From the NCBI RefSeq assembly GCF_030269665.1, contig NZ_BSTS01000010.1, forward strand, positions 124,001 to 188,000: a DNA stretch of 64,000 nucleotides. Reading direction: 5' to 3'. Of this stretch, positions 27,572-37,931 are shown one piece after another; the stretch's first letter is position 1; the number at the start of each line of letters is the position of its first letter. The translations under genes were made by a program, and so were the position numbers. This stretch comes from Actinomycetospora sp. NBRC 106375 (GTDB taxonomy: Bacteria; Actinomycetota; Actinomycetes; Mycobacteriales; Pseudonocardiaceae). The notes beneath the pieces are model-generated. The model was not told the DNA's origin. It did not search any database and was given only the letters and a program-made list of their open reading frames with translations.

Positions 27572-29122
27572 GTGAGCAGCACCCCCCACCTGGAGCTCCT
27601 CGGCGCCGAGCCGGGCGCGGACGCCCTGACGGGCGCCGACGCGCTCGTCGTGGGCGTCCGCCCTGGTCAGGACGGTGCGGACCCCGTCGTCGTCGGCGGC
27701 ACGGCGGCCCTCGGCGAGCTCGCCGGCGAGCTGCCCGGGCTCGTCGCCCTGCTCGGCGGCACCGGCAAGGCCGAGGAGGTGACGCGCGTCCCCACGCGCG
27801 GCGCCCTGGGCGTCCCGGTGGTGCTGGCGGTGGGACTCGGACCGGAGCCCGCGGCCGACGCCGGCGCGGGCGAGGCGCCCGACCTGGCCGAGCAGGTCCG
27901 GCGGGCGGCCGGCGCCGCGGCGCGCGCCCTGCACGGGCACGCCACGCACGTCGTCACCACCCTCTCGACGCTCGACCTCGCGGCCGCGGTCGAGGGCACG
28001 CTGCTGGGCGACTACGGCTTCACCGCCTACAAGAAGACCCCGTCGACGGCGCCGACCGAGCTCGCCCGGGTCGGGCTGGTGAGCGCCCACGGCTCCCACG
28101 GCGCCCACCAGGAGCCCGGCGACACCTCCGAGCTCACCCGGGCGACGGCCGTCGCCCGCTGGGTCGCCGCCGCGCGCGACCTCGTCAACACCCCGCCCAA
28201 CGACCTCTACCCCGACGCGTTCGCCGAGCGGGCGCGGACGCTGGCCGAGGGCGCCGGGGTGTCCGTGGAGATCCTCGACGAGTTCCAGCTGGCCGAGCAC
28301 GGCTACGGCGGTGTCCTCGGGGTCGGCGGGGGGTCGTCACGGCCGCCGCGCCTGGTGCGCCTCACCTACCGGCCCGCGAACCCGGTCAAGAAGATCGCCC
28401 TCGTCGGCAAGGGCATCACGTTCGACACCGGCGGCATCTCGATCAAGCCGGCCGCGAACATGGACCACATGACCTCGGACATGTCCGGGGCCGCGGGCGT
28501 CGTCGCCGCCACCTGCCTGGCCGCCGAGCTGGGCCTGGACGTCGAGGTCGTCGCGACGGTGCCGATGGCCGAGAACATGCCGTCGGGCACCGCGTACCGA
28601 CCGGGCGACGTGCTGACGATGTACGGCGGGACGACGGTCGAGGTGCTCAACACCGACGCCGAGGGCCGGCTCGTCCTCGGCGACGCGATCGCCCGCGCCT
28701 GCGAGGACGCGCCGGACTACCTGCTCGAGACCTCGACGCTCACGGGTGCGCAGCTCGTGGCGCTGGGGTCGCGGACCCCGGGCGTCATGGGCACCGACGC
28801 GTTCCGCGACCGCGTGGCCGCCCGGGCCGTCGCGGCCGGGGACGGCGGCTGGGCGATGCCGCTGGCCGAGGAGCTGAGGGGCGACCTCGACTCCCGGGTG
28901 GCGGACCTGGCCAACGTCACCAACCACCGTTTCGGCGGGATGCTGGTCGGCGGGATCTTCCTGCGGGAGTTCGTCGCCGACGGCGTGCCCTGGGTGCACC
29001 TCGACATCGCGGGCCCGGCGTTCAACACCGGCGGCCCGCACGGCTACACGCCCAAGGGCGGCACGGGCGTCCCCGTACGGACGATCGCGGCGGTGCTGGA
29101 TGACATCGCGCACCACGGCTGA
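27572..29122 (+). CDS. pepA: leucyl aminopeptidase, M17
   Basis: 516 residues, cytosolic dinuclear-metal aminopeptidase. The catalytic domain (about 180-516) has the M17 signature [13 protein letters not shown] (about 351-363), the metal-binding [19 protein letters not shown] (about 275-293) and the SDMSGAAGV segment. The N-terminal third is Ala/Gly-rich and more variable, as in the family. Normal length. GTG start is set by AAGGAGAGG about 8 nt upstream. Divergent from gcvT and upstream of lpd by 117 bp. Confidence 0.93.
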   Translation: MSSTPHLELLGAEPGADALTGADALVVGVRPGQDGADPVVVGGTAALGELAGELPGLVALLGGTGKAEEVTRVPTRGALGVPVVLAVGLGPEPAADAGAGEAPDLAEQVRRAAGAAARALHGHATHVVTTLSTLDLAAAVEGTLLGDYGFTAYKKTPSTAPTELARVGLVSAHGSHGAHQEPGDTSELTRATAVARWVAAARDLVNTPPNDLYPDAFAERARTLAEGAGVSVEILDEFQLAEHGYGGVLGVGGGSSRPPRLVRLTYRPANPVKKIALVGKGITFDTGGISIKPAANMDHMTSDMSGAAGVVAATCLAAELGLDVEVVATVPMAENMPSGTAYRPGDVLTMYGGTTVEVLNTDAEGRLVLGDAIARACEDAPDYLLETSTLTGAQLVALGSRTPGVMGTDAFRDRVAARAVAAGDGGWAMPLAEELRGDLDSRVADLANVTNHRFGGMLVGGIFLREFVADGVPWVHLDIAGPAFNTGGPHGYTPKGGTGVPVRTIAAVLDDIAHHG

Positions 29123-29239
29123 TCGGCACCGACGGCGGCCGGGGCGAGGTGGAAGGATGAGTCCCGACATCGCCTCACCGGCGCCACAGCACCGGGTCGA
29201 AGGCACCGCACGCCACACGCCGACGCGGGAGAAGCAGCA

Positions 29240-30616
29240 GTGAGCGACACGTACGACGTCATCATCCTCGGAGCGGGGTCGGGCGGTTACGCCTGCGCCT
29301 TCCGGGCCGCCGAGCTCGGCCTGTCGGTCGCGCTGGTGGAGAAGGACAAGGTCGGCGGCACCTGCCTGCACCGCGGCTGCATCCCCACCAAGGCGCTGCT
29401 GCACGCCGCCGAGGTGGCCGACTCGGCGCGCGAGGGCGAGCAGTTCGGCGTGAAGAGCTCGCTGTCGGGCATCGACATGAGCGGCGTCAACTCCTACAAG
29501 GACAACGTCGTCTCCCGCCTCTACAAGGGCCTGCAGGGCCTGGTGAAGGCGAACAAGGTCACGCTGATCGAGGGCGCGGGCAAGCTCGTCGGCCAGGACA
29601 CCGTCGAGGTCGACGGGCAGCGCTACCAGGGCCGCAACATCGTCCTGGCCTCCGGCTCCTACTCGAAGACGCTGCCGGGCCTCGAGCTCGGCGGCCGGGT
29701 GCTGACCTCCACCGAGGCGATCAACCTCGACGACGTCCCCGAGCGCGTGGTCGTGCTCGGCGGCGGCGTGATCGGTGTCGAGTTCGCCAGCGTCTGGAAA
29801 AGCTTCGGCTCCGAGGTCACCATCGTCGAGGCGCTGCCGAACCTCGTGCCCAACGAGGACGAGTTCCTCTCCAAGCAGCTCGAGCGCCAGTTCCGCAAGC
29901 GCAAGATCGCGTTCAAGACCGGCACGAAGTTCACCGGCGTCTCCCAGACCGCCGACTCGGTGACGATCTCACTGGAGAACGGCGAGGAGATCGAGGCCGA
30001 CCTGCTGCTGGTCGCCGTCGGCCGCGGGCCGAACACCGCCGACCTCGGCTACGAGGAGAACGGGGTCACCCTCGACCGCGGCTTCGTCCCGACGAACGAC
30101 CGCCTGCACACCGGCGTCGCCAACATCTACGCGGTCGGCGACATCGTGCCCGGCCTGCAGCTGGCCCACCGCGGCTTCCAGCAGGGCATCTTCGTCGCCG
30201 AGGAGATCGCCGGGCTGAACCCGCCGGTCATCGACGAGAAGGGCATCCCGCGCGTCACGTACTGCGAGCCGGAGGTCGCGTCGGTCGGACTCACCGAGGC
30301 GCAGGCCAAGGAGCTGTACGGCGAGGTGAAGACGATGACCTACGACCTCGCCGGCAACGGCAAGTCGCAGATCCTCAAGACCGCCGGGGCGGTCAAGCTC
30401 GTCAAGGGCGGCACCGCCGACGACGACCCGGTGGTCGGCGTCCACATGATCGGCTCGCGGATGGGCGAGCAGGTCGGCGAGGCCCAGTTGATCTACAACT
30501 GGGAGGCGCTGCCCACCGACGTCGCCACCCTCATCCACGCCCACCCCACGCAGAACGAGGCTCTCGGGGAGGCGCACCTCGCGCTCGCCGGCAAGCCCCT
30601 GCACAGCCACAGCTGA
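29240..30616 (+). CDS. lpdA: dihydrolipoyl dehydrogenase (E3)
   Basis: 458 residues. FAD/NAD flavoprotein that reoxidises dihydrolipoyl groups of the 2-oxoacid dehydrogenases and glycine cleavage. N-terminal FAD site [20 protein letters not shown], redox disulfide [17 protein letters not shown] (about 39-55), NAD site [20 protein letters not shown], and C-terminal active-site [17 protein letters not shown] start with GAAGCAGCA upstream is a weak site. Thirty-four bp before the E2 gene, clearly an operon; in M. tuberculosis lpdC is located elsewhere, so this pairing is a difference. Confidence 0.96.
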   Translation: MSDTYDVIILGAGSGGYACAFRAAELGLSVALVEKDKVGGTCLHRGCIPTKALLHAAEVADSAREGEQFGVKSSLSGIDMSGVNSYKDNVVSRLYKGLQGLVKANKVTLIEGAGKLVGQDTVEVDGQRYQGRNIVLASGSYSKTLPGLELGGRVLTSTEAINLDDVPERVVVLGGGVIGVEFASVWKSFGSEVTIVEALPNLVPNEDEFLSKQLERQFRKRKIAFKTGTKFTGVSQTADSVTISLENGEEIEADLLLVAVGRGPNTADLGYEENGVTLDRGFVPTNDRLHTGVANIYAVGDIVPGLQLAHRGFQQGIFVAEEIAGLNPPVIDEKGIPRVTYCEPEVASVGLTEAQAKELYGEVKTMTYDLAGNGKSQILKTAGAVKLVKGGTADDDPVVGVHMIGSRMGEQVGEAQLIYNWEALPTDVATLIHAHPTQNEALGEAHLALAGKPLHSHS

Positions 30617-30650
30617 CCCCCGAGACCGAGCGACGAGGAGTACGAGCACG

Positions 30651-32594
30651 ATGGCCTACACCGTCCAGATGCCTGCTCTCGGGGAGAGCGTCACCGAGGG
30701 CACGGTCACGCGGTGGCTCAAGCAGGAGGGCGACCACGTCGACGTCGACGAGCCGTTGCTCGAGGTCTCGACCGACAAGGTCGACACCGAGATCCCCTCG
30801 CCCCAGGCGGGCGTGCTGCAGCGGATCGTGGCGCAGGAGGACGACACCGTCGAGGTCGGCGGCGACCTCGCCGTGATCGGCGACGAGGGCGAATCCGCCG
30901 GGTCGTCCGGGGGTGACGGCGGTGGCGCCGCGCAGCCCGCGGAGTCGTCGCAGCCCGAGCCGGCGCCCGAGCCCGAACCGGAGCCGGAGCCGGCCCCGCA
31001 GCAGTCCGACCCGGAGCCCGCGGCGGCGTCGTCGTCCTCGTCGGGCGGGTCGTCCTCGGGGGGCTCGTCCGGCGGGACGACCGTCGAGATGCCGGCGCTG
31101 GGCGAGTCGGTCACCGAGGGCACGGTGACGCGCTGGCTCAAGGCGGTCGGCGACTCCGTCGACGTCGACGAGCCGCTGCTCGAGGTCTCCACCGACAAGG
31201 TCGACACCGAGATCCCCTCGCCGGTCGCCGGCACGGTCCTCGAGCTCAAGGCCGGCGAGGACGACACGGTCGAGGTCGGCGGTGCGCTGGCGGTCATCGG
31301 CGACGCGTCGCAGGCCTCGGGTGGAGGTGCCGCGGCGCCGGCGCAGGAGCAGCAGGCCCCCGCCCCGGCGCAGGAGCCGGCCGCGCAGCAGACCGAACAG
31401 CCGTCCCAGCCGTCCCAGCCCTCGCAGCCCGAGCCGCAGCAGGCCGTGGCCGCGTCCGGCGCCGACGACTACGTCTCCCACGAGACCGAGCAGCCGACGA
31501 CCGCGAGCGGTCCCGCCAACGCCGGCGCGACCCGGCCCCGGGACTCCTCGCAGGGCAACGGCGCGTCGGCGCCCACCGAGTCCGGCTCGCCGTACGTCAC
31601 GCCGCTGGTGCGCAAGCTGGCCGCCGAGCGCGGGGTCGACCTGTCGACGCTGTCCGGCACCGGGGTCGGCGGCCGCATCCGCAAGCAGGACGTCGTCAAG
31701 GCCGCCGACGAGCAGGACCGGAGCGCGGCCGCCCCGGCGGACGACGCCCCGGCGCAGGCGACCGCCTCGGGCGGGTCGGGCGGTGGCGCGGTGCACGCCG
31801 GCGAGGTGCAGAAGCCGTCGGCCTCGGGCTCGCGCGGCTCGTCGGGCGCTCCGGCGCCGGACACCTCGGGCCTGCGCGGCACCACGCAGAAGCTCTCCCG
31901 GCGCCGGGCCACGATCGCCAAGCGCATGGTGGAGTCGCTGCAGGTCTCCGCGCAGCTCACGACGGTCGTCGAGGCCGACGTCACCCGGATCGCGCGTCTG
32001 CGCGACCGGGCGAAGGCCGACTTCCAGGCCCGCGAGGGCGTGAAGCTCTCGTTCCTGCCGTTCATGGCGCTCGCGACCGTCGAGGCCCTCAAGGCCCACC
32101 CCTCGGTCAACGCGATGATCGACACCGAGAAGGGCGAGGTCACCTACCACGGCGCCGAGCACCTCGGCATCGCCGTCGACTCGCCGGCCGGGCTGATCGT
32201 GCCCGTCGTCCACGACGCCGGGGACCTCAACCTCGCCGGGCTCGCCCGCAAGATCGCGGACGTCGCCGAGCGCACCCGGGCGAACAAGATCACGCCGGAC
32301 GAGCTCTCGGGCGGCACGTTCACGATCACGAACACCGGCTCGCGCGGTGCGTTGATCGACACGCCGATCATCAACCAGCCCCAGGTCGGCATCCTCGGGA
32401 CCGGCGCGGTCGTGAAGAAGCCCGTCGTGCTCCAGGACGACTCGGGCGGCGACGTGATCGCCGTGCGCTCGATGGCCTACCTGTGCCTGTCGTACGACCA
32501 CCGCATCGTCGACGGTGCCGACGCGGCGCGGTTCCTGACGACGATCAAGGACCGCCTCGAGGGCGGCGCCTTCGAGGGCGAGCTGGGCCTGTAG
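30651..32594 (+). CDS. sucB: dihydrolipoamide acyltransferase (E2) with two lipoyl domains
   Basis: 647 residues. Two lipoyl domains (about 3-77 and 143-218), each with the lipoyl-Lys motif [14 protein letters not shown], separated by a Pro/Glu/Ser-rich linker of about 65 residues; a second, longer Pro/Gln/Ala linker; a peripheral-subunit-binding domain (about 315-350, [20 protein letters not shown]); and the catalytic domain ending in [15 protein letters not shown] with the His and Asp. Matches DlaT (Rv2215), which in mycobacteria is the E2 of pyruvate dehydrogenase although often named SucB. Start ATG with GAGGAG upstream. Terminated by the hairpin at 32643. Confidence 0.93.
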   Translation: MAYTVQMPALGESVTEGTVTRWLKQEGDHVDVDEPLLEVSTDKVDTEIPSPQAGVLQRIVAQEDDTVEVGGDLAVIGDEGESAGSSGGDGGGAAQPAESSQPEPAPEPEPEPEPAPQQSDPEPAAASSSSSGGSSSGGSSGGTTVEMPALGESVTEGTVTRWLKAVGDSVDVDEPLLEVSTDKVDTEIPSPVAGTVLELKAGEDDTVEVGGALAVIGDASQASGGGAAAPAQEQQAPAPAQEPAAQQTEQPSQPSQPSQPEPQQAVAASGADDYVSHETEQPTTASGPANAGATRPRDSSQGNGASAPTESGSPYVTPLVRKLAAERGVDLSTLSGTGVGGRIRKQDVVKAADEQDRSAAAPADDAPAQATASGGSGGGAVHAGEVQKPSASGSRGSSGAPAPDTSGLRGTTQKLSRRRATIAKRMVESLQVSAQLTTVVEADVTRIARLRDRAKADFQAREGVKLSFLPFMALATVEALKAHPSVNAMIDTEKGEVTYHGAEHLGIAVDSPAGLIVPVVHDAGDLNLAGLARKIADVAERTRANKITPDELSGGTFTITNTGSRGALIDTPIINQPQVGILGTGAVVKKPVVLQDDSGGDVIAVRSMAYLCLSYDHRIVDGADAARFLTTIKDRLEGGAFEGELGL

Positions 32595-32642
32595 CGCGCA
32601 CGGGCGACGCGGCTGGGCCGCACGCCGCCCACCTCGCGGAAC

Positions 32643-32685
32643 GAACGGCGCTCTCGCTGCTTCGGTAGCAGCGAGAGCGCCGTTC
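32643..32685 (+). terminator. terminator hairpin after the E2 gene
   Basis: GAACGGCGCTCTCGCTGC pairs perfectly (18 bp) with its complement across the 7-nt loop ttcggta, 48 nt after the stop. It ends the lpd-E2 operon. Confidence 0.78.
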
Positions 32686-32770
32686 ATTCGTCTCTCGCCC
32701 CGCCGCCGTCGCTCGGCCCCGTCCGCCACCCCGGGTCGCGGCGGCCCGGACACTCCGCGACGATCACCCC

Positions 32771-33661
32771 ATGCGCGTCGTCATCGCCGGGTCCTCCGGG
32801 CTCATCGGCACCGCCCTGGTCCCGCGTCTGCGCGAGAGCGGCCACGAGGTCGTGCGTCTCGTGCGGCGCACACCCCAGGCCCCCGACGAGCGCGGCTGGG
32901 ACCCCGCGGCCGGCCACCTCGCGCCGGGTGCCCTGGAGGGCGCGGACGCGGTGGTGAACCTCTGCGGCGCAGGGATCGGCGACCAGCGATGGACCGGCGC
33001 GCGCAAGCAGGAGCTGCGCGACAGCCGCATGATCCCGACCGACGTGCTCGCCCGCGCGGTGGTGGAGCACGGGATCCCGACGATGGTCAGCGGCTCGGCG
33101 GTCGGCTGGTACGGCGACACCGGCGCCATGGCCGTCGACGAGACCGCCCGCCGGGGCACCGGCTTCCTCGCGGACCTGTGCCGCGACTGGGAGAACGCCA
33201 CCGCGCCGGCCTCCGAGGGCGGGGCACGCGTCGTGCTGGTGCGCACCGGCCTGGTGCTCTCCCCCTCCGGCGGGCTGATGGGGCGGATCAAGCCGCTGTT
33301 CCAGTTCGGGCTCGGCGGGCGGCTGGGGTCGGGCTCCCAGTTCTGGCCGTGGATCTCCCTCGACGACGAGGTGGGCGCGATCGTCCACGCGCTCGAGCAC
33401 GACACCGTGTCAGGACCGATGAACGCCACCGGGCCGGACCCGGTGAGCAACGACGAGTTCACCCGCGTGCTGGCCGCGCAGATGCACCGCCCCGCGCCGT
33501 GGGTCGTGCCCGGGTTCGCCATGCGCACGGTGCTCGGGCAGTTCGCCGACGAGGGCGTGCTCGTCAGCCAGCGCGTCATGCCCGGGGTGCTCGAGCGCGA
33601 GGGCTTCACCTTCCGCCACGCCACGCTCTCCGAGGCCCTGGCCGCGGTGCTCGACGGATGA
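32771..33661 (+). CDS. TIGR01777-type NAD-dependent epimerase/dehydratase
   Basis: 296 residues. Rossmann N-terminus MRVVIAGSSGLIGTALVPRL with the glycine-rich GSSGLIG, then SGSAVGWYGDTG (family motif around the usual active-site region) and a C-terminal DUF1731-like helix (WVVPGFAMRTVLGQFADEGV). Corresponds to Rv2216. Substrate unknown; the family is sometimes linked to nucleotide-sugar or cell-division-inhibitor SulA annotations, which are unproved. Its stop overlaps the next ATG by 4 bp. A GACGAT hexamer 6 nt before the ATG could be a leaderless -10. Confidence 0.88.
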   Translation: MRVVIAGSSGLIGTALVPRLRESGHEVVRLVRRTPQAPDERGWDPAAGHLAPGALEGADAVVNLCGAGIGDQRWTGARKQELRDSRMIPTDVLARAVVEHGIPTMVSGSAVGWYGDTGAMAVDETARRGTGFLADLCRDWENATAPASEGGARVVLVRTGLVLSPSGGLMGRIKPLFQFGLGGRLGSGSQFWPWISLDDEVGAIVHALEHDTVSGPMNATGPDPVSNDEFTRVLAAQMHRPAPWVVPGFAMRTVLGQFADEGVLVSQRVMPGVLEREGFTFRHATLSEALAAVLDG

Positions 33662-34932
33662 GCAGCGCGTCCCTCCCCGACGCCGTCGACGTCGTCGTGG
33701 TCGGCGCCGGGCTCGCGGGTCTGCGCGCGGCTCGGACGGTCGCCCGCGCCGGGCGTTCGGTGATCGTCTGCGAGGTCGGCGACGGTGTCGGCGGGCGGGT
33801 GCGCACCGACGTCGTCGACGGGTTCCTCGTCGACCGCGGGTTCCAGATCCTCAACACGTCGTACCCGGCGCTGCGCAGCGAGATCGACCTGGATGCGCTC
33901 GACCTGCGCCGCTTCGTGCCCGGTGCTGCCGTCCGTGACACCGACGGGCGGCTGCACCGCCTGGCCGATCCCCGCCGCGTGCCGTCCTGGGCGCCGCGCA
34001 CCGCGGCCGACCGCCTGCTCGGTGCGGGGGCGAAGGCCCGGATCGCCGCGCTCTCCCTGCGTTCCCTGGTCGTCCCGCCCGCGCGGCAGGCGCGGGCCCC
34101 CGAACGCACGACGGCCGAGGAGCTGGCGCACTGGGGGCTCGGCGGGACGCCGACCGAGGCGTTCCTGCGACCGTTCCTCGCCGGCGTGCTGGGCGACCGC
34201 GACCTGGAGACGTCGTCGCGGGTGTTCTCGCTGTTCTGGCGCAGCTTCGCGCGCGGCGACCTCACGCTGCCCTCGCGGGGCATCGGTGCCGTCCCGGCCC
34301 AGCTCGCGGCGCGGCTGCCCGCCGGGACCGTGCTCACCGACACCCCGGTCGAGCGGGTGGCGCCCGGTCTGGTCGAGACCCCGCGCGGCCGGGTCCGCGC
34401 CGGCGCCGTGATCGTCGCGACGGAGGGCACGGACGCCGCGGCGCTCCTGCCCGGCCGCCTCCCGACGCCGCGGACGTTCGCGCTGACCACGCACGTCCAC
34501 GTCGCCGACGAGCCGCCGACGCGCCAGGCGCTGCTGCACCTCGACGGCGCCGGCGGCCCGGTCGTCAACACGATGGTGCTGACCGCGGCGGCGCCCTCGT
34601 ACTCCCCCGATCACCGCCACCTCGTCGCGAGCACGGTCCTCGGCCCCGACCCGCTGCCCGAGTCCGAGCTGCGCCGCGAGCTCGCGCGGCTATGGGGCAC
34701 GCCGGTGGGTGCGTGGGACGAGCTGGCGACGGTCCGCGTTCCCCGCGCGCTGCCCGCGACCACGCCGCCGACCCCCGAGGGTCTGCGCCGGCCCGTGGAC
34801 CTCGGCGACGGCCTGTTCGTCGCCGGCGACCACCGCGACACCCCGTCGGTGCAGGGCGCGCTGGTCAGCGGGCGGCGTACGGCACAGGAGGCCCTGCGCC
34901 GTCTCGGGAGCGGGGTAGCGTCGGCGTCGTGA
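33658..34932 (+). CDS. FAD-dependent oxidoreductase (amine oxidase/phytoene desaturase-like)
   Basis: 424 residues. N-terminal dinucleotide site [20 protein letters not shown] followed by the second motif [19 protein letters not shown], which defines the flavin amine-oxidase/carotenoid-desaturase superfamily. C-terminal FAD motif [20 protein letters not shown]. Substrate unknown. It is joined to the SDR gene upstream (ATGA overlap) and to lipB downstream (GTGA overlap), so it is embedded in the operon; M. tuberculosis has no gene in this slot. No signal peptide. Confidence 0.88.
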   Translation: MSSASLPDAVDVVVVGAGLAGLRAARTVARAGRSVIVCEVGDGVGGRVRTDVVDGFLVDRGFQILNTSYPALRSEIDLDALDLRRFVPGAAVRDTDGRLHRLADPRRVPSWAPRTAADRLLGAGAKARIAALSLRSLVVPPARQARAPERTTAEELAHWGLGGTPTEAFLRPFLAGVLGDRDLETSSRVFSLFWRSFARGDLTLPSRGIGAVPAQLAARLPAGTVLTDTPVERVAPGLVETPRGRVRAGAVIVATEGTDAAALLPGRLPTPRTFALTTHVHVADEPPTRQALLHLDGAGGPVVNTMVLTAAAPSYSPDHRHLVASTVLGPDPLPESELRRELARLWGTPVGAWDELATVRVPRALPATTPPTPEGLRRPVDLGDGLFVAGDHRDTPSVQGALVSGRRTAQEALRRLGSGVASAS

Positions 34933-35678
34933 GCCGCTCCAGCCGTGCCGCCGCCGAGCCCGTCCGGGTGCACGAGCTCGGCACCGTCGACTACCTCGAG
35001 GCCTGGGACCAGCAGCGCGCCCACGCCGACGCGCGGGTCGCCGGCACGGGCCCCGACGTGCTGATGCTGCTCGAGCACCCCTCGGTCTACACCGCCGGGC
35101 GCCGCACGCTGCCCGAGGAACGGCCCGTCGACGGCACCCCGGTGATCGACGTCGATCGCGGCGGCAAGATCACCTGGCACGGCCCGGGCCAGCTCGTCGG
35201 CTACCCGATCATCCGGCTCGCCGAGCCCGTCGACGTCGTCGAGCACGTCCGGCGCCTCGAGCAGGCGCTGATCGCCGTGTGCGACTCCTACGGCCTGGAC
35301 GTCGGGCGCATCGACGGCCGCAGCGGCGTCTGGCTGCCCGCCGACGACCGCGGTCCCGCCCGCAAGATCGCCGCGATCGGCGTGCGCGTCGCCCGCGGCG
35401 TCACGCTGCACGGGTTCGCCCTCAACGCCCAGCCCGACCTCGCCGGCTTCGGCGCCATCGTGCCCTGCGGCATCCGCGACGCGGGCGTCACCAGCCTCAC
35501 CGCCGAGCTCGGCCGCCGCGTGGGTGTCGAGGAGGTCCGGGACGCGACCCGCGACGCGGTGCTCGCGGCGCTCGACGGCACGCTGGAGATCACCGACCGG
35601 ACGCTGCCCGTCGCCCCCGACGGGGCGCAGGACGTCACCGTCGGCGGCCTCACCGTGCGGGTCGGCGCCGCGCGCTGA
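34929..35678 (+). CDS. lipB: lipoyl(octanoyl) transferase
   Basis: 249 residues. Moves octanoate from acyl carrier protein to lipoyl domains. The key features are [27 protein letters not shown] (catalytic Lys), [20 protein letters not shown] (catalytic Cys) and GI. GTG start overlaps the stop of the FAD oxidoreductase by 4 bp. Works with LipA, 2.3 kb downstream, to lipoylate the E2 protein encoded upstream. The LipB-LipA pair is split here by two F420-type genes. Confidence 0.95.
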   Translation: MSRSSRAAAEPVRVHELGTVDYLEAWDQQRAHADARVAGTGPDVLMLLEHPSVYTAGRRTLPEERPVDGTPVIDVDRGGKITWHGPGQLVGYPIIRLAEPVDVVEHVRRLEQALIAVCDSYGLDVGRIDGRSGVWLPADDRGPARKIAAIGVRVARGVTLHGFALNAQPDLAGFGAIVPCGIRDAGVTSLTAELGRRVGVEEVRDATRDAVLAALDGTLEITDRTLPVAPDGAQDVTVGGLTVRVGAAR

Positions 35679-35716
35679 CGTCCGCCCGAGCGCGCGCGGT
35701 CCGCGGGGGCCGCCTC

Positions 35717-35760
35717 CTGGCTGGTATCGCTCGCCCAGCGAGGGATACCGGCCAGTAACC
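35717..35760. repeat. imperfect palindromic repeat, copy 1 of a dispersed family
   Basis: CTGGCTGGTATCGCTCGC (35717-35734), loop cca, GCGAGGGATACCGGCCAG, then TAACC. One mismatch and one wobble in 18 bp. The 18-nt left arm is identical to that of the perfect palindrome at 54045-54097, on the same strand. Lies 39 nt after lipB and may act as its terminator. Confidence 0.7.
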
Positions 35761-35859
35761 GGGAGGGACCGGGCTCGGCGCAGCCCGGACCGTCTTGACA
35801 CGACGTCCACGGCACCGCGAGTGTGCGGTCGGTCACACGCTGCCGCCGGAGGAGTCGCC

Positions 35860-36852
35860 GTGGACGTGTCCGTCGCTTTCCCGACCGCCCTGAGCTCGCC
35901 GGACGACATCGCGCTGGCCGAGGAGCTCGGCTACGCGCGGGCGTGGGTGTACGACACGCCCCAGCAGAGCCCGGACGTGTGGATGACGCTCGCTCTCGCC
36001 GCCGAGCGCACCGAGCGGATCGGGCTGGGTCCCGGCGTCCTCGTGCCGACCCTGCGCCACCCCATGACGAACGCCGCGGCCACCGCGACCCTCGCCGCTC
36101 TCGCGCCAGGACGCGTCGCCGTCGCGTTCGGCACCGGCTTCACGGGCCGCCGCGCGATGGGCTACCGGGCGATCCCGTGGTCGTTCATGGACGCCTACAT
36201 CCGCGCCTACCGCGGGCTGCTGCGTGGCGAGGTGGTCGAGTGGGAGGGCGCGTCGATGCAGATGCTGCACCCCGACGGCCACGCCCCGGCCCGTCCCGTC
36301 GACGTGCCCGTGCTCGTCGGCGCCCTCGGGCCGAAGGGCGACGCGGTGGCGCGCGAGCTGGGCGACGGGCTGTTCGTCACGCTCGCGCAGCCGGAGTTCA
36401 TGTCGGCGTACTCCTGGGTGCCCTACCTCGCGTGGGGCACCGTCCTCGACGACGACGAGCCCCAGGACTCCGACCACGCGAAGGTCACGGCGGGCCCGGG
36501 TTGGGCGCTCGCGTACCACGGCGCCTACGAGTTCGGCGGGGCCGACGCGGCGCGCGAGCTGACGGGCGGGCCGGAGTGGATGGGCGTCGTCGAGAAGTCA
36601 CCGCCCGAACGGCAGCACCTCGCGGTCCACGCCGGGCACTGCGTCGAGCTCAACGACGCCGACCGCGCGGCCTGGGACGCGGGCGGGCACGCGATGCTGC
36701 GCGACGCGACCCTGTCCGGCACGCGCAGCGAGGTCCGCGCCAAGATCGACGCGCTCGCCGGCGCGGGCGTCACCGAGATCGTCTTCCAGCCGTGCGGGCC
36801 GGACACGCGCCGCGAGCTCGAACGCTTCCACGACGCCGCGACCTCGCGGTGA
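35860..36852 (+). CDS. LLM-class F420-dependent oxidoreductase
   Basis: 330 residues. Luciferase-like (TIM barrel) enzyme of the group that uses reduced coenzyme F420 or flavin. Seen: VDVSVAFPTALSSPDDIALA at the start, TERIGLGPGVLVPTLRHPM (about 44-62) and GRVAVAFGTGFTGRRAMG, typical of the superfamily. Substrate unknown. GTG start fixed by GGAGGAG 5 nt upstream. It faces a second LLM gene (36908, minus), stops 55 bp apart with an inverted repeat between. An F420:NADP reductase at 54116 could supply the cofactor. Confidence 0.88.
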   Translation: MDVSVAFPTALSSPDDIALAEELGYARAWVYDTPQQSPDVWMTLALAAERTERIGLGPGVLVPTLRHPMTNAAATATLAALAPGRVAVAFGTGFTGRRAMGYRAIPWSFMDAYIRAYRGLLRGEVVEWEGASMQMLHPDGHAPARPVDVPVLVGALGPKGDAVARELGDGLFVTLAQPEFMSAYSWVPYLAWGTVLDDDEPQDSDHAKVTAGPGWALAYHGAYEFGGADAARELTGGPEWMGVVEKSPPERQHLAVHAGHCVELNDADRAAWDAGGHAMLRDATLSGTRSEVRAKIDALAGAGVTEIVFQPCGPDTRRELERFHDAATSR

Positions 36853-36853
36853 T

Positions 36854-36896
36854 CGAAGTACCGATACGGACGCTGAGCGTCTGTGACGGCACTTCG
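36854..36896. repeat. imperfect inverted repeat between convergent LLM genes
   Basis: CGAAGT...CCG...CGGACGC then loop TGA then GCGTCTG...CGG...ACTTCG: three paired blocks (6, 3 and 7 bp, one wobble) with small internal bulges. Probably a bidirectional terminator. Confidence 0.5.
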
Positions 36897-36907
36897 CTGA
36901 CACGTCC

Positions 36908-37840
36908 TCAGACCTGGCGAGCGATCTCCGAGGCGACGAGGTCGAGGTGGTCGAGGTCGGAGAGGTCGAGCACCTGCAGGTAGATGCGCTGCAGTCCGGC
37001 GCGGGCGGCGAAGGTGCCGATCTTGTCGACGATCTCGGCCGGGGTGCCCGCGAGCCCGCTCTTGCGCAGCTCCCCCGGGTCGCGCCCGATGGCGTCGGCG
37101 CGGCGGGCGACCTCGGCCTCGTCGCGGCCCGCGCACACGACCTGGGCGGTGGAGCGGCCCAGGGTCGCCGGGTCGCGGCCCAGCGCGCGGCAGGCGTCGT
37201 CGGCGCGCTCCCGGCCGGCGGCGAGGTCGTCGACGCCGGCGAAGGGCATGTTGAACTCGGTGCCGTAGGCGGCGGCGAGCGCCGGGGTCCGGCGGGGCCC
37301 GTTGCCGCCGACGACGATCGGCGGGTGCGGGGTCTGGATCGGCTTCGGGAGCCCGGGGCTCTCGGAGAAGCGGTAGTGCTCGCCCTCGTGGGAGTACGTG
37401 ACGCCCACGGGCGTGCGCCAGGAACCGGTGAGGATCTCCAGCTGCTCGGCGAGCATCGAGAAGCGCTGCGCGAGCGGCGGGAAGGGGATGCCGTAGGCGC
37501 GGTGCTCGGCCTCGTACCAGCCGGTGCCGAGCCCGAGCTCCACGCGTCCGCCGGACATCTGGTCGACCTGCGCGACCATGACGCCCAGCGGGCCCGGCAA
37601 CCGGAACGTGGCGGCCGTCATGAGCGTGCCGAGCCGGATGGTGCTCGTCTCACGCGCCAGCCCCGCCAGGGTGACCCACGCGTCGGTCGGGCCCGGCAGG
37701 CCGTTGGCGTCGCCCATGGCGAGGTAGTGGTCGGACCGGAAGAACGCGTCGAAGCCCGCGTCCTCGGACGCCCGTGCCACGCGGAGCAGGTCGTCGTAGG
37801 CGGCGCCCTGCTGCGGCTCGGTGAAGATCCGAAGGTCCAC
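36908..37840 (-). CDS. LLM-class F420-dependent oxidoreductase (TIGR03560-like)
   Basis: 310 residues. Luciferase-like barrel: MDLRIFTEPQQGAAYDDLLR, DAFFRSDHYLAMG (about 33-45), IRLGTLMTAATFRLPGPL, GRVELGLGTGWYEAEHRAYG and PHPPIVVGGNGPRRTPALAA are family motifs for F420-dependent members. GTG at 37840, with no convincing ribosome site. Divergent from lipA (91 bp). Not a duplicate of the neighbouring LLM gene: lengths and motifs differ clearly, so this is a separate subfamily placed next to it. Confidence 0.9.
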   Translation of the reverse strand: MDLRIFTEPQQGAAYDDLLRVARASEDAGFDAFFRSDHYLAMGDANGLPGPTDAWVTLAGLARETSTIRLGTLMTAATFRLPGPLGVMVAQVDQMSGGRVELGLGTGWYEAEHRAYGIPFPPLAQRFSMLAEQLEILTGSWRTPVGVTYSHEGEHYRFSESPGLPKPIQTPHPPIVVGGNGPRRTPALAAAYGTEFNMPFAGVDDLAAGRERADDACRALGRDPATLGRSTAQVVCAGRDEAEVARRADAIGRDPGELRKSGLAGTPAEIVDKIGTFAARAGLQRIYLQVLDLSDLDHLDLVASEIARQV

Positions 37841-37918
37841 ACGATCAGGGTAGTCACTCCGTCACCCTCCGAACCGTCCCCGGGGCCACATCCGGCCGAC
37901 GCGTTGGGACGTGCGGCG

Positions 37919-37924
37919 TAGGGT
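37919..37924 (+). promoter_or_regulatory. -10 element TAGGGT, predicted leaderless lipA
   Basis: TAGGGT is 7 nt before the GTG at 37932; TTGGGA sits further upstream as a partial -35. The mRNA should begin at or next to the start codon. Confidence 0.55.
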
Positions 37925-37931
37925 CGGGCGC

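Noticed and set aside
30651-31310. duplication within the E2 gene
   Set aside because: The repeated [14 protein letters not shown] blocks are the two lipoyl domains typical of this E2 family, not a recent tandem duplication.
30961-31500. internal Pro/Glu/Ser and Pro/Gln repeats in the E2 gene as a possible tandem DNA repeat
   Set aside because: They are the normal flexible linkers between lipoyl domains.
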